The position numbers and the translations under genes are program-made. From Liolophura sinensis (taxonomy: Eukaryota; Mollusca; Polyplacophora; Chitonida; Chitonidae): DNA of 45,202 bases. Location of the stretch: NCBI RefSeq assembly GCF_032854445.1, contig NC_088301.1, positions 4,032,001 through 4,077,202 on the forward strand, given 5' to 3'. Within the stretch, counting starts at the first letter, position 1; each line of letters opens with the position of its first letter. Under the pieces are notes generated by a model. The model did not search any database and was not told the DNA's origin. It saw only the letters and a program-made list of their open reading frames with translations. Of this stretch, positions 33,900 to 45,202 are shown piece after piece.

Positions 33900-34870
33900 A
33901 TAACTTTCACAGCCTTTGGTATATATGGATTATATATGGCTTCTGCATATAGTCGTATTCATGTGAGAACAGGTATAGGTCGGCCAAAGGGAGGCACAAT
34001 TTGTACCCATCGGAATTTCACATAGATGTTATTAATGAGAAATTCAAACAACTCAAAGAACATCGAAACATCCCATGAGTAATAAGCTTGTATGTAGTGG
34101 AACTGCACAACAGTACTTGTTTCAAAATGACTGTACTTTCTGCATGTAGTGCCTTCGTTAAGAGAGTAGATACAAGTTTGGTGGTACAGTTTTTTTGACC
34201 ACGCAATAAAGCGGGCTTTGTATGGGGATTTATGCATTTTTGGAACCCAGTGTAGTTGTGGTATGTCGGTGTGACGAGAAGGTACGGATATACTCCTCTG
34301 AGAAAAGTTTGATGTTTTTTTAAATAGTTCCTACAGAGTATAGGTCGTTATGGAATGCGCTGATGTTGTTGTCATATTGAACTCTTCCACAAGAACCTGA
34401 TAATATTATAATTATGATTAGGGGCTTTGTCCGCAGGAACAATACTGTATTTTCTCTGAAGGTCATCATGTACCTTTCGCACGGTAGGATCCTTCAGAAT
34501 TTGCTTGGCTGTCACTTGAGGATTAATATTGATATGATGGAGTGCATACACAACCTTTTCTAACGTTGATCAAGTCAAGGGTCAAGAACAATCTACGAAC
34601 TATGCTATTGAGGCCGGCTACCGATTGTAAATGAAGTTTGCCGATTCACAGTCACAACTGTATCAAACAGATGTATAGACATATCAAAATCTTTAACTGC
34701 TTCGGCGTAATTAAATATCTTGGATGCAATTGCCTTTGTATATTGGTAGGAAATCCATGTGGGAGATCTCGTATATTGAAATAATTCGGCACAGTATTTC
34801 AAACCTCTGGATCATTTAAAATCCGTGATACCTTGATTAAATCAAGAGCCTTATCTAGGTATTTTAATTA
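33900..34870 (-). pseudogene. Penelope-like element reverse transcriptase relic
   Basis: Minus-strand segments in several registers line up in order with the RT half of Penelope-like elements: SYQYTKAIASKIFNYAEAVK (about 34690-34750), CDCESANFIYNR (about 34620-34655), VRKVHDDLQRKYSIVPADKA (about 34420-34480), KMHKSPYKARFIA followed in another frame by CTTKLVSTLLTKAL (about 34140-34240), a NNIYVKF block near 34020, and MGTNCAS then ADLYLFSHEYDYM (about 33950-34010). At least five frameshifts and some short deletions separate them, and a catalytic YxDD block is not visible, so it is dead and 3'-truncated. The GIY-YIG relic at 17.1 kb is on the other strand and is a separate insertion. Confidence 0.82.
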
Positions 34871-35176
34871 TAGGAACAGCCCATTTTTAGCACTATGAAC
34901 TGTTCTGACTGGATGGTAAAGTTGAAAATAGGATACATGTTGACATACAAGGATCACATGAGGTGGTACGGAAAGTGTAGAAGTGGGTGTTACTTGTGTA
35001 GCCATTTCACTCCATATTTTAATGAGGATGTGTACTTTATATAAAACTGTGCGTAGAGCGTGCATGCTGTTTGTTGTTGTAGACAAACCTGTCACATAGC
35101 TGACAGTTATGTTGTTATGAATCGACGTATTATTAAACTTTCTCCAACCATGGCTGCGTTGGTAGGAGGAAGTTTT
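34871..35176. other. No gene recognised
   Basis: A 75-codon minus-strand frame (34868-35095) could be the upstream part of the Penelope-like element, but I cannot match it. Confidence 0.3.
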
Positions 35177-35340
35177 TTATTTATGCATTTACATGAACAG
35201 TTAGAATGAAACCCTGACTGAGGTAAATATACACGTGGCTGCATTTCACCGGTTACGTGTGGCCATTTGCCAGCTATCATACTGAGGTTGCTACTCTTGT
35301 TTTACTCTCTATGCTGTACGTCTTTAATTATATTGTATTC
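35177..35340 (-). repeat. Dispersed repeat copy 2, family of the 81-bp satellite
   Basis: Contains TATTTATGCATTTACATGAA, CTGAGGTAAA, then the reverse complement of the satellite monomer (CACCGGTTACGTGTGGCCAT ... TTGTTTTACTCTCTATGCTG), then TTTAATTATATTGTATTCCC. Similar order to 35520-35665 and, reverse-complemented, to 5690-6080. Confidence 0.8.
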
Positions 35341-35519
35341 CCGCGTAAACCAGTATTCTGTTGATGGACTAAGCATGCCCGGGGCCTTGTTCCTTTGCAT
35401 TGCACAGCATTTTGAGTAATTCTAGACCAGAGACGTCTAATGCATTGCAATTAAAATGGCTGCATTTTTTACCTAATTCTGCTTAAGCCATGGTACTAGG
35501 GGACGTGTAGATTGCTACT

Positions 35520-35665
35520 ATTTATGCATTTGCATGAACGGTTGCAATAAAACCTCGACTGAGGTAAACTGACAACAGGCCGTCTTCCACCAATTACGTG
35601 TGACCATTTACCAGCTATCACACTGTCGTCGCTGCTGTGGTTTTACTCTCTGTAATGTACTTATT
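35520..35665 (-). repeat. Dispersed repeat copy 3
   Basis: TATTTATGCATTTGCATGAA, CGACTGAGGTAAACTG, ACCAATTACGTGTGACCATT, GTGGTTTTACTCTCTGTAAT and TTTAATTATATTGAAG follow in the same order as copy 2, about 343 bp away. The linker between them holds TTTTTACCTAATTCTGCTTA and CCATGGTACTAGG, matching 6026-6060 in reverse complement. Copies 2 and 3 are thus tandem units of one ~345-bp element. Confidence 0.8.
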
Positions 35666-37544
<1,879 letters not shown>

Positions 37545-38218
37545 AGTATAAACCAGAGCAGCGACGATAGTGTGACAGCTGTCTAATGATCTCACGTAAC
37601 CGGTGAAATACGGCTACAGTATAGAGAGTAAAACCAGAGCCGCGACGACAGTGTGATAGCTAATGGTCTCACGTAACCGTTGAAATACGGCTACAGCATA
37701 GAGAGTAAAACCAGAGCAGCGACGACAGTGTGATAGCTGTCTAATGGTCACACGTAACTGGTGAAATACGGCTACAGTATAGAGAGTAAAACCAGAGCAG
37801 CGACGACAGTGTGATAGCTGTCTAATGGTCTCACGTAACCGTTGAAATACGGCTACAGCATAGAGAGTAAAACCAGAGCAGCGACGACAGTGTGACAGCT
37901 GTCTAATGGTCACAAGTAACCGGTGAAATACGGCTACAGTATAGAGAGTAAAACCAGGGAAGCGACGACAGTGTGATATCTGTCTAATGGTCACACGTAA
38001 CCGGTGAAATACGGCTACAGCATAGAGAGTAAAACCAGAGCAGCGACGACAGTGTGACAGCTGTCTAATGGTCACAAGTAACCGGTGAAATACGGCTACA
38101 GTATAGAGAGTAAAACCAGAGCAGCGGCGACAGTGTGACAGCTGTCTAATTGTCACACGTAACCGGTGAAATACGGCTACAGCATAGAGAGTAAAACCAG
38201 AGCAGCGACGACAGTGAA
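37545..38218. repeat. 81-bp satellite array derived from the dispersed repeat
   Basis: About eight units. CTACAG(C/T)ATAGAGAG junctions lie at about 37616, 37693, 37774, 37855, 37936, 38017, 38098 and 38179, mostly exactly 81 bp apart (one unit is shorter). Consensus blocks are GAGAGTAAAACCAGAGCAGC, GACGACAGTGTGACAGCTGT and CACGTAACCGGTGAAATACG. Two types alternate (TATAGAGAG and CATAGAGAG). Since 81 is a multiple of three, a 233-codon minus-strand frame stays open with a 27-residue period (CRRCSGFTLYAVAVFHRL...). I judge it fortuitous. Confidence 0.93.
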
Positions 38219-38414
38219 GAAAATGAAATAACCCAGTGAAGTCCTCAAACCCGATATGTTTCACCATGAACTGGCCCTCGCCTGCTGCAGATTCTGCAGA
38301 TGAAAAGTCTCCCACTCATAATCACCACTTAAGATGTTTATATACATGTACGTTATTATTCATATAGAGAACGGGTCATGGATGATTGGTCTTGTATTTC
38401 AATACACAAGGCGA

Positions 38415-38530
38415 TGGTTCAAAACACATGGTGAAGGTTGAAAACAATCATGGTGATGGTTCAAAATAATCAGGGTGAGGGTTGAAAACAATCATGGTGA
38501 GGGTTCAAAACACATGGTGAGTGGTCAATG
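38415..38530. repeat. 20/22-bp minisatellite, GGTTCAAAACA-ATGGTGAG type
   Basis: Five units alternate between about 20 and 22 bp: GGTTCAAAACACATGGTGAA, then GGTTGAAAACAATCATGGTG and so on. Immediately followed by unrelated sequence with an ATGTGTGCCGACTTT direct repeat at 38580 and 38599. Confidence 0.85.
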
Positions 38531-38947
38531 TCGTGAAAAAGCGATAAGTGGAAATAACTGCAGTAGAATAAACTTACCAGATGTGTGCCGACTTTCGATG
38601 TGTGCCGACTTTTTGGTATTGCATATCCCAATATATAACGTAGTCTACAGCACAGACACAATTTAGTTTCGACTGGACTTGACCAACACTGGACAAAGAT
38701 TCTACGCTGTCGATGCACCTGTCAAAATGTAGGACGTCAGCCCTTAGGACAAGTTTGTCGTGAAAAGGTTAACAGCACGAATAAGAAAAATGTAGATGTA
38801 TATTATAAACATTAGATCTTTTCGGCAATCCATCTACAACATCAAGTGTATATTTACACTCTACAAAATAATACGATATTGTCCTTCAGTGTTTGAGTAG
38901 TAAGAAAGCTAGGTCAGGTCATACCAAGGATTTTAAAAATTGCACTT
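38531..38947. other. No gene recognised
   Basis: Holds the short ATGTGTGCCGACTTT duplication and nothing else identifiable. Confidence 0.4.
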
Positions 38948-39110
38948 TGGCGCTCAGCACTGAGAGGTTAGAGCAAGGAAACAGAACTGCCTGGCCCGGT
39001 GTCAGTATAATGTGCCATGTCTGGTGTCTTGGGCATGATGCTTCAGTGACGGAAGCACTTTAGCGGATGGGCTCGCCCTGTAACAGAAAAACATAGCACA
39101 CTACTATACT
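38948..39110 (+). mobile_element. SINE copy, third family, 3' end missing
   Basis: GCTCAGCACTGAGAGGTTAG, AGCAAGGAAACAGAACTG, CCCGGTGTCAGTATAATGTG and CATGTCTGGTGTCTTGGGCA align with 39700-39830. The copy breaks after GCACTTTAGCGG and lacks the 3' domain. Confidence 0.75.
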
Positions 39111-39689
39111 GTACAAATATTGAACCGTCGCTTCCCTTCTCTAACGGATACTGCTTGTTTTTCTTGTTCTAAAATGTTCCTGATTTTCCTGATGTTCCTG
39201 ATATTTTTATTATTGCGCTAAAAACGTACAGCCATCATCCTTCATTCTGTTTTATTCCAAAACCTGATTAACTCACCAGTTTCATATTCATATCATCTTC
39301 TGGGTGTAAGAGAGTTAAAGTGGTGTTATCTGTGAATCATCGATTTATCGCTGACCCGGTGAAGATGTTTCGGTGCATTGAGTAGATCAAGTGGCACTTG
39401 ATTTATATGTGGCAGAAATCACGATCCTTCCAGGCACAGCTGTTTGAGTGTTTATCTAAGCAGGATGATATGCAAGTAACATTCAAATGAGCATATTATT
39501 AATATGTGTGTATTATACGAGTCTACTGCTTGAATAAATTCTCCGCTAAGGTGACTGAGTGAAAATCAAACACGACTCGTTGAAGGCTATTATTAGCATA
39601 ACGTTGACGCCGCCGGTATGACCGCATCGTTTCATCAGGCGATTGATTGGCTAAAATTAGAATGTCTTTCTTATGGGTGTCGAGACAAG

Positions 39690-39935
39690 AGGTGATGGTG
39701 TGTTCAGCACTAAGACGTTAGTGCAAGGAAATAGGACTGGTAAACCCGGTGTCAGTATTATCTGATGTCAAGTTGGGATGTCATGTCTGGTGTCTTCGGC
39801 ATGATACTTCAGTGGCACTTTAGCGGCATGAACTGACCCCGCCATAAGAAGACATGAAATATGTACACACACCTTGTCTTTGTCGTCATATGAATGTGAC
39901 ATTGTTAAGTACGACGTTAAACCTCAAACATACAT
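39690..39935 (+). mobile_element. SINE copy, third family, with 3' domain
   Basis: Same body as 38948-39110 (TTCAGCACTAAGACGTTAGT, CCCGGTGTCAGTATTATCTG, CATGTCTGGTGTCTTCGGCA) followed by the shared 3' end GTCGTCATATGAATGTGACA then TTGTTAAGTACGACGTTAAA and a short ACATACATACA tail. The head shows no clear A box. Confidence 0.82.
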
Positions 39936-41160
39936 ACAAACATTCATTATTTTACTGTGCTTTTTGTAAGCAATAATAATATACTATAATGGCCTGTGCT
40001 GTGATGCTGATCGCCAACCTATTTCAGTCACGCAGTAAATTATTCCAAGAAGTAAAAGGAGATGGCACAAGCTGAACTGTTTTATCGATGTCATGAACCC
40101 ATGAAAACACATTAATCTGCATGTTTACACGTAGCAGTGTTTTATATTTCACGATGCTCTTTTTGTGATTGATGTAAAACGTCATGTGATCGTGACCAAC
40201 ACAATTCAATATCAAACAGCTTTCCACGTGAAAATAAGAATAAAAACTCTTTCGAATGGCTCATAATTACGTCGAAAGAAAGAAAACCAAAATATACGAG
40301 ACTGCTGATGATGAAAGGACAATAGAAATTTGATTTTGTATGCCATATTTTTGTTATGTAGCTTAGCTAGTGCATAAATGTGAAGACATTAGCAATGATA
40401 CAACTTCTCCCTTTATGTGTTAATCCTCTATGAATTCAAGGATAAAATAAGTAGAAGTTACGCAGTTACGCAGAACGTTGAATTCTTTAAAAATGTATTT
40501 TGTATGTATACAGCGACAAAAGTGACCCCTCTTCAAACATAAAAGGTGCAAATTTAGACATTATTTGCCTAGAACACCTACTTGTGATGCATATGTCGCC
40601 GGAGCAAAGGTAGGTGACACAGAATATAGTCTTTTAATAAGTAACGATAATATTATGTAGCCATGTTGATGACTTTTTATCAAGCGATTAAGTTAGAAAG
40701 TAATTAACTGCAGTGTGTATTACTTAACATATTAAAGACACATCCTCTTAAAAACGATTTACTGTTGAGAATATCATAGACTAGTCACAGTCTCCTGTGA
40801 AGTTAAACATTACATCCTGGAAGTGAATTATTCCTGGCCATGGCGTTAAAACTCAATTAAACAAGCAGTTTAAAGAGTTTTTCCGAGTCGCAGTTGGCAT
40901 AGCCAAACCTGGACAGGACTAAAGCTTTGGTCAGCTTTCGCTATTGATGATGATAGCCTTTTAAAGTGGAAAATGTATTTGGGATGAATTAAGAATTAAC
41001 GGCTTTGCTCACTCCGAAGCCAGATCAGAGTATCAGCCACCCATGTTAAGGGTATATGAATATCTGCATGTGACATAAAATTTTCATATTTCTGCTTATC
41101 AACTACAGGGAACCTATACAAAACACATGTATAAATCTATGCCTGGAAACAGACATTCGT
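39936..41160. other. No gene recognised
   Basis: A+T-rich. No open frame above 70 codons, no repeat recognised. Confidence 0.4.
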
Positions 41161-41290
41161 ATACCAGTCGTCAACTGATAGGGTCGTTCCAGGTCAATAA
41201 TCGCAAATTCACATAACGTCGGTTAGCACAGACCATTAAAGAAGTATATACAGTATACTGTGACCAAGCCCCCCCCCCCTCCCCCGCCGA
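41161..41290. repeat. Dispersed repeat fragment and poly-C tract
   Basis: 41161-41260 pairs with 33145-33260 (GTCGTTCCAGGTCAAT block). A C-rich tract with nine or more consecutive C follows at 41270-41287. Confidence 0.6.
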
Positions 41291-41469
41291 GCAGTGAGAG
41301 GGGGAAAATCCACAAATGCCTTTGTTCAAGACCGACAACAACCTTCTTCTCCACCCTGTCATCACTTGCTGTCTGATAACAGAAAGTCATAACATATATC
41401 TTTATAAACAGCAGTGGCGGACTTTTTTCTCTGCCAAAGCAGTCAGCTCAAAGTTGGCTCTCTTTATAC

Positions 41470-42060
41470 TTCTGACTCTTAGGAAATTAAGATCATATCT
41501 CAAGGACTTTCTTACTACTGCCTTATCTGATCCGTATTCATTTCCTGTGATGATCCTTTACACGAAATGTGTTCGATGGAATAGCAAGTAGGCTTAGAGC
41601 ATGCAATTTTGACCAGTCTTCCACGCATGCGTTTAAAACTGTGTCCATTCACAGATAAAAATGTGTTTCCTTGGTGGTCAAGTTTTTGTATGAATTTCAT
41701 GTAATTTAAATTAAAAAAAAACACATTTTCCTTCAGCCGAGATCAAAGAAAGAGAAATTAACGAAGAGTATTCATTTTTAAGGCAAAGGTTTGGGGTAAG
41801 CTCTTTCTGACGCTTATCATAAAGGGTGTAATTTTTTCTAAAACACCTTGACAGTATTAAAAAATTATGAGAAATTATTAATTTACCTAACCAGCATAAA
41901 ATAATTTCTGTATATGATATACAAATTTCTTTAAATCTTGAAATCTGCATGCGTACAATTTAAAACTAGTATATTTGCTACACTTATTAATTTTGAGTTG
42001 ACATAATACTCTGCTGTTCAAATGCGTAAAGTTAACAATCCAAATTGCGATGTACATTCA
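41470..42060 (+). repeat. Old dispersed repeat, copy B (pair of 8214-8790)
   Basis: Collinear with 8214-8790; the shared blocks are listed there. Divergence is substantial. A 91-codon plus-strand frame (41316-41591) overlaps its left end and is probably chance. Confidence 0.65.
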
Positions 42061-42906
42061 TACATTTGTTTGAAATTTTTAGGTAGCTTACATAGTAAGA
42101 ATAGATGTAGCAAAATGATATTTTTTGGTGAATTCTTATGATCGGCCTTGTAAACTAAATTGTCTGCCCCATTTACATAATTAGCTTCATGATTGTGTAT
42201 GTCCAAGATGGTTGTAGGTGTATCTTCTACAGGTAACATTTCCATGTATGATGTTCCTATTATGTACAGAAACATCCTGGTCTTGTTTTATCTAAGTGTT
42301 GCGGTATACGCGCCAACTTAACCTATGCCCACTCATTTAAAGAAAAACTCGACGAGCTCGTCTGAACTGACATAGCTAACGAGTTTCACCGTGTCTTGAC
42401 GGGTTTTCAAAACAATTTAATTACCAAAAGGGTTGCGACAAACATATACAAAGTGAATACGATCAAACATAGAACTTTTTTGGTTACAGACAGGTGTTTC
42501 ATTCTCTCAGGTGACAGAATATATCATGTTGTTGGAAAACTCGTTTTCCACTTGCTGTGCGGATATCTCGGCCCAATAGTACCCGAGAGTGATATATTTA
42601 ATGCTGTGGTCATTTGCGAAATGCTGGTATATCCCTACGGCATGGAAATTCCCTCACGCTCTGTCATAACATGGTCGAGACTGGTTATGCGAGCAGTAGT
42701 TTCATCGAGTATAGCTTAAAGTCAAATCTTCTTTAAAAGGGGCGCCTATATAATTTTGACTGGACTGGAAGTTTGGCTCTACAAAAGTGATGCAAAAGCT
42801 GCAGTTACTGAAAATGTGATCCTCGCCCGGCCGAGTAATCAATGATACTCTCTGGGTTAATACAGACAGCCGTAGAGTCAGGTGGTTCAACCCTCTTCAC
42901 TCCCTT
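42061..42906. other. No gene recognised; unassigned 107-codon frame
   Basis: The plus-strand frame 42396-42719 (starts MTGFQNNLITKRVATNIYKV) has ordinary amino-acid composition but no family resemblance and no splice support. I cannot decide whether it is real. Confidence 0.25.
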
Positions 42907-42965
42907 AAATATTTATTTATTGATTTGATTGATATTTTACACCATACTCAAGAATATTCCCTCAA
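42907..42965 (-). mobile_element. SINE 3'-end fragment of the first family
   Basis: AAATATTTATTTATTGATTT then GATTGATATTTTACACCATA then CTCAAGAATATTCC: the (AAAT)n tail and 3' domain of the 20444-20680 family in antisense. The body is absent (5'-truncated). Confidence 0.8.
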
Positions 42966-43693
42966 ATGAATCGAACTATTTTCCTAGACAGTGTTTTATG
43001 GTCTTTCATCTGATATGTACTTTATTTTAGTGTGTTCTCAAGCCTTAAAAAGGAGTATGGCAGGCGAAGAGAAATGATCGCTGCAGTTGTAAATCTAATG
43101 TTGGGAAAACACAAATATGTTTGTTAAAGTGTTTATGTGAACACGCCTCTGACCAGAACAGTGAAATTATTAAGCACTCTAGAGAATGTGCTAATTTTAT
43201 TCATATTAGTGTTACATGATGAGCTAAATCCCATTTCTGTTGAGCGGTGGTGGATAAAACACAAAAATAAGTGAAAATCACAATTAAGTGTTGTATTCAA
43301 AGAATCCTAATCTAAGCGTCGAAACAGGGATTCATATATATCAACCATTGTGGAAGTTTGTGGTCAATAATCACAGACTAGTTGTTAAAACAACATTCAG
43401 CACAATTCACCAAGAATAGAGGCTAGGCCACGATTGACGATGACTATCAATCGACGATGATGTTGGGGGAGTTGATTTACCTGTTGATGGAGGCTTGAAC
43501 ATGGAGGAATCCCTCAATACTAAATAATTAGTTGATTTTACTAAGACTAAAAGTAAAACCGATCCTAGGGTATTAGGCAGATTTGCGAAACCATCAGAGT
43601 TCAGATAGAAGACGAAAAGTCAAATTCCTGTCAAAACTGGGCGCTCTAACCAGTGGAGTGTTCGAATATTTGAACACTGGGTGAACTATCGCC
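42966..43693. other. No gene recognised
   Basis: Nothing identifiable apart from a short ATCAATCGACGATGATG near-palindromic stretch at about 43434-43460. Confidence 0.4.
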
Positions 43694-43865
43694 TGTCCTT
43701 GAGTGAAACTACGTCCTGGGAACAACCTTTGCCGCCTCTTCTTGAGGGAAACCATTTCCTGTGAACAACCTTTACCGCCTCTCCTTGAGGAAAACGATGT
43801 TCTGTGAACAACCTTTGACACCTCCTCTTGAGGGAAAGCATGTCCTGTGAACAACCTTTGCAGAA
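43694..43865. repeat. 43-bp minisatellite
   Basis: GAACAACCTTTGCCGCCTCT starts at 43719, with further units at 43762, 43806 and 43849, each followed by CTTGAGGGAAAnCATnTCCTGT-type sequence. About 3.5 imperfect units. Open frames on the minus strand are products of the repeat. Confidence 0.88.
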
Positions 43866-43959
43866 TGATATTTGCACCGTACCAGAGATAATTTTTCGTC
43901 TAGGTAGGTTCTTTCAAGAGGCGAGACGCAAAGATGGATCTGGTTACCCAGCCAGTACT

Positions 43960-44309
43960 TATATAACATCGTGAATAAAGTTAGAAGATCAATTTCTCCA
44001 GAAACTGTCCAGTGATACTGAATCATCTTCCAAAGGAAGAACATACGAAATATATAAATCAACCTTCCAGCAAGAAAATATCTTTTGTCACTAAATGAAA
44101 CTGACACAAAATCCCTAGGTAAATTTCGGTCATCTAGCCACAGACTTCTGATTGAAACAGGAAGAAGGTCTAAAACTGACCGGTCACAGCGCCGATCTAC
44201 GACTTGTGAAACAGGTTGCACCAGTGACGAATATCCCTTTCTGTTCGTCTGTCCAAAACTAAAGGATTTACGCGTAAGGTACAAAATAGATTACCTTTAT
44301 GTCTACTAG
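43960..44309 (+). pseudogene. Non-LTR retrotransposon, C-terminal end of the RT polyprotein
   Basis: Plus strand, in two registers: DQFLQKLSSDTESSSKGRTY then EIYKSTFQQE, and after a one-base slip in an A run at about 44070, KYLLSLNETDTKSLGKFRSS, HRLLIETGR and a Cys/Asp-Glu segment (TTCETGCTSDEYPFLFVCPK) before TAG at 44307-44309. The KFR-S-H-L-IE-GR and C..DE..FL..CP pattern is the usual tail of Jockey/CR1-like non-LTR elements downstream of the polymerase. The first Cys of the terminal motif is replaced by Thr. No RT or endonuclease lies upstream here, so it is a 5'-truncated dead copy. Confidence 0.75.
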
Positions 44310-44750
44310 AAACAAGTTAAATTAGAACTTCTTCTGCAAAGACTCGACCAGTCTAAAAAGACTCTCCTTGTTCATAAAATAATGTATGACTATTAGTTTT
44401 GAATGATATTCGGTATTGCTATTGTGCTTAGCCGCCATATTATGTAAATAGGTATGATGTCGAACCTCCAGTATCACAATGAGTGGTTGGGGTGTCATCT
44501 ACGGGAATATAGTGCACAGGTTAATTTCTTCGCAAAGAATCACCCGGATTTTTGTTATTTCGTCAGAGCGTGGACAGTCGAATGAAAGAAAGGACAGCTA
44601 AGTCTGTCAGCGTCGCTAAAACCCAAGCCGATCGGGTAACAGGAGATGAAGAATGACGACTTTGGGTTGTTCTGGGTTGTTCTGGAATGACGAATTCTGG
44701 GTTGTTCAGTAAACACAATACACCTTAGTCACGCTGTATTATTTTATAAT
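44310..44750. other. No gene recognised
   Basis: Contains a short direct repeat GGGTTGTTCTGGGTTGTTCTGG at 44664-44685 with a further GGGTTGTTC at 44700 (unit of 10 bp). Nothing else. Confidence 0.4.
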
Positions 44751-44913
44751 TGCAAACTCTTCGGCAAGCGTGGGGTGGACCAACATCGCAATTTACAAGC
44801 AGAACAATTTTGTAAATCCGATGATGACGTGGGGAAGTATTTCATGAGAGAATATGTAAAAATGCACATGGTGGATTGGACCAGCGATATGTTGTTCCAA
44901 AGTTTATTAAGCA
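44751..44913 (+). CDS. Candidate exon of an unknown gene
   Basis: Open plus-strand stretch (…DQHRNLQAEQFCKSDDDVG then KYFMREYVKMHMVDWTSDML) ending at a strong donor, AGCA|GTAAGT at 44914. The acceptor side is unclear; the frame is open further upstream with no obvious polypyrimidine AG. No family recognised. The opposite strand is also open for 129 codons, so this could be chance. Confidence 0.3.
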
Positions 44914-45202
44914 GTAAGTTGACCCAACTAATACAAGGTGTATCTTTGGTGTTTTTGAGGAATATCTGAACCTTATACCAGAAAAAGGACCCCATTATCG
45001 CCGACCGTTGCCTACGAACTCTCCAAAACCAGCATTTTGGACGGCTGGTCGGTGTTGAGACTTTTGGAAAGTACACGAAAATGATGTCCCCCGACGCCAA
45101 TAATAACGAGGAATAATAGTAACAATTTGGCAAGGTTACCTGAGCAACAACACCCTATAATGCTGGGTTTAGTGACAAAGCTGTAATGGCAGGCCACAGA
45201 AG
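44914..45202. other. No feature recognised; window end
   Basis: Nothing identifiable to the end of the window. Confidence 0.35.

Noticed and set aside
37614-38315. 233-codon minus-strand frame with a 27-residue Cys/Arg-rich repeat, superficially like a structured repeat protein
   Set aside because: The 81-bp period explains it, the unit is shared with non-coding dispersed copies, and one unit of different length does not look selected for frame.
43772-44284. 170-codon minus-strand frame
   Set aside because: It is antisense to the non-LTR relic and to the 43-bp minisatellite; the sense strand carries the recognisable domain.
44744-45133. 129-codon minus-strand frame
   Set aside because: No domain and no splice support; the opposite strand has the better donor site. 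Neither strand is certain.

Overview
This window reads as non-coding, repeat-rich, A+T-rich eukaryotic nuclear DNA, most likely from a marine mollusc. The reasons are several tRNA-derived SINE copies whose 3' ends carry a (T/C)AC-GCxGTAxTCAAGAATATTTCA type block (in antisense) that I associate with molluscan SINEs, intron-like splice signals, Tc1/mariner, Ty3/gypsy and Penelope-like relics, and many satellite arrays. I see no bacterial gene, operon, rRNA, CRISPR array or intact host protein-coding gene. The species call is inference.

Layout. 0-6.8 kb: degenerate 16-bp minisatellite with a higher-order duplication, an (AT)n hairpin, an 8-bp minisatellite, an inverted repeat carrying GCGCATGCG cores, and the first copy of a dispersed repeat that recurs at 35 kb. 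8.2-8.8 kb: an old repeat whose second copy is at 41.5-42.1 kb. 10.2-13.3 kb: a minus-strand Ty3/gypsy retrotransposon (LTR, tRNA-Leu-type primer binding site, gag, protease, reverse transcriptase, start of RNase H) cut off by a 200-N assembly gap. 14.7-15.35 kb: a 91-bp satellite whose every unit encodes a hairpin. 17.1-17.6 kb: the GIY-YIG endonuclease end of a Penelope-like element.

17.8-23.9 kb is a field of related minisatellites (core CCAGCATTA...GACCA). It contains an alternating 126-bp higher-order repeat. A 47-bp satellite, a SINE with a perfect 13-bp target duplication, an (AT)n tract and a second SINE that is itself split by a 1.5-kb Tc1 element sit inside the field.

26.7-32.8 kb holds several short minus-strand stretches with good splice-site context. 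Three of them (32.7, 31.95 and 31.6 kb) join in phase and end in a stop codon, so they may be the 3' end of a real but unrecognised host gene. 33.9-34.9 kb is a broken Penelope-like reverse transcriptase. 35.2-35.7 kb has two copies of the dispersed repeat. 37.5-38.2 kb is an 81-bp satellite made from an internal piece of that same repeat. 39-40 kb has two SINE copies, 43.7 kb a 43-bp minisatellite, and 44.0-44.3 kb the C-terminal end of a non-LTR retrotransposon.

No genes here work as a pathway. The window is best read as an accumulation of selfish elements and the tandem arrays derived from them, possibly lying in and around introns of one unidentified minus-strand gene. All transposon open frames I recognise are broken by frameshifts, deletions or stops.
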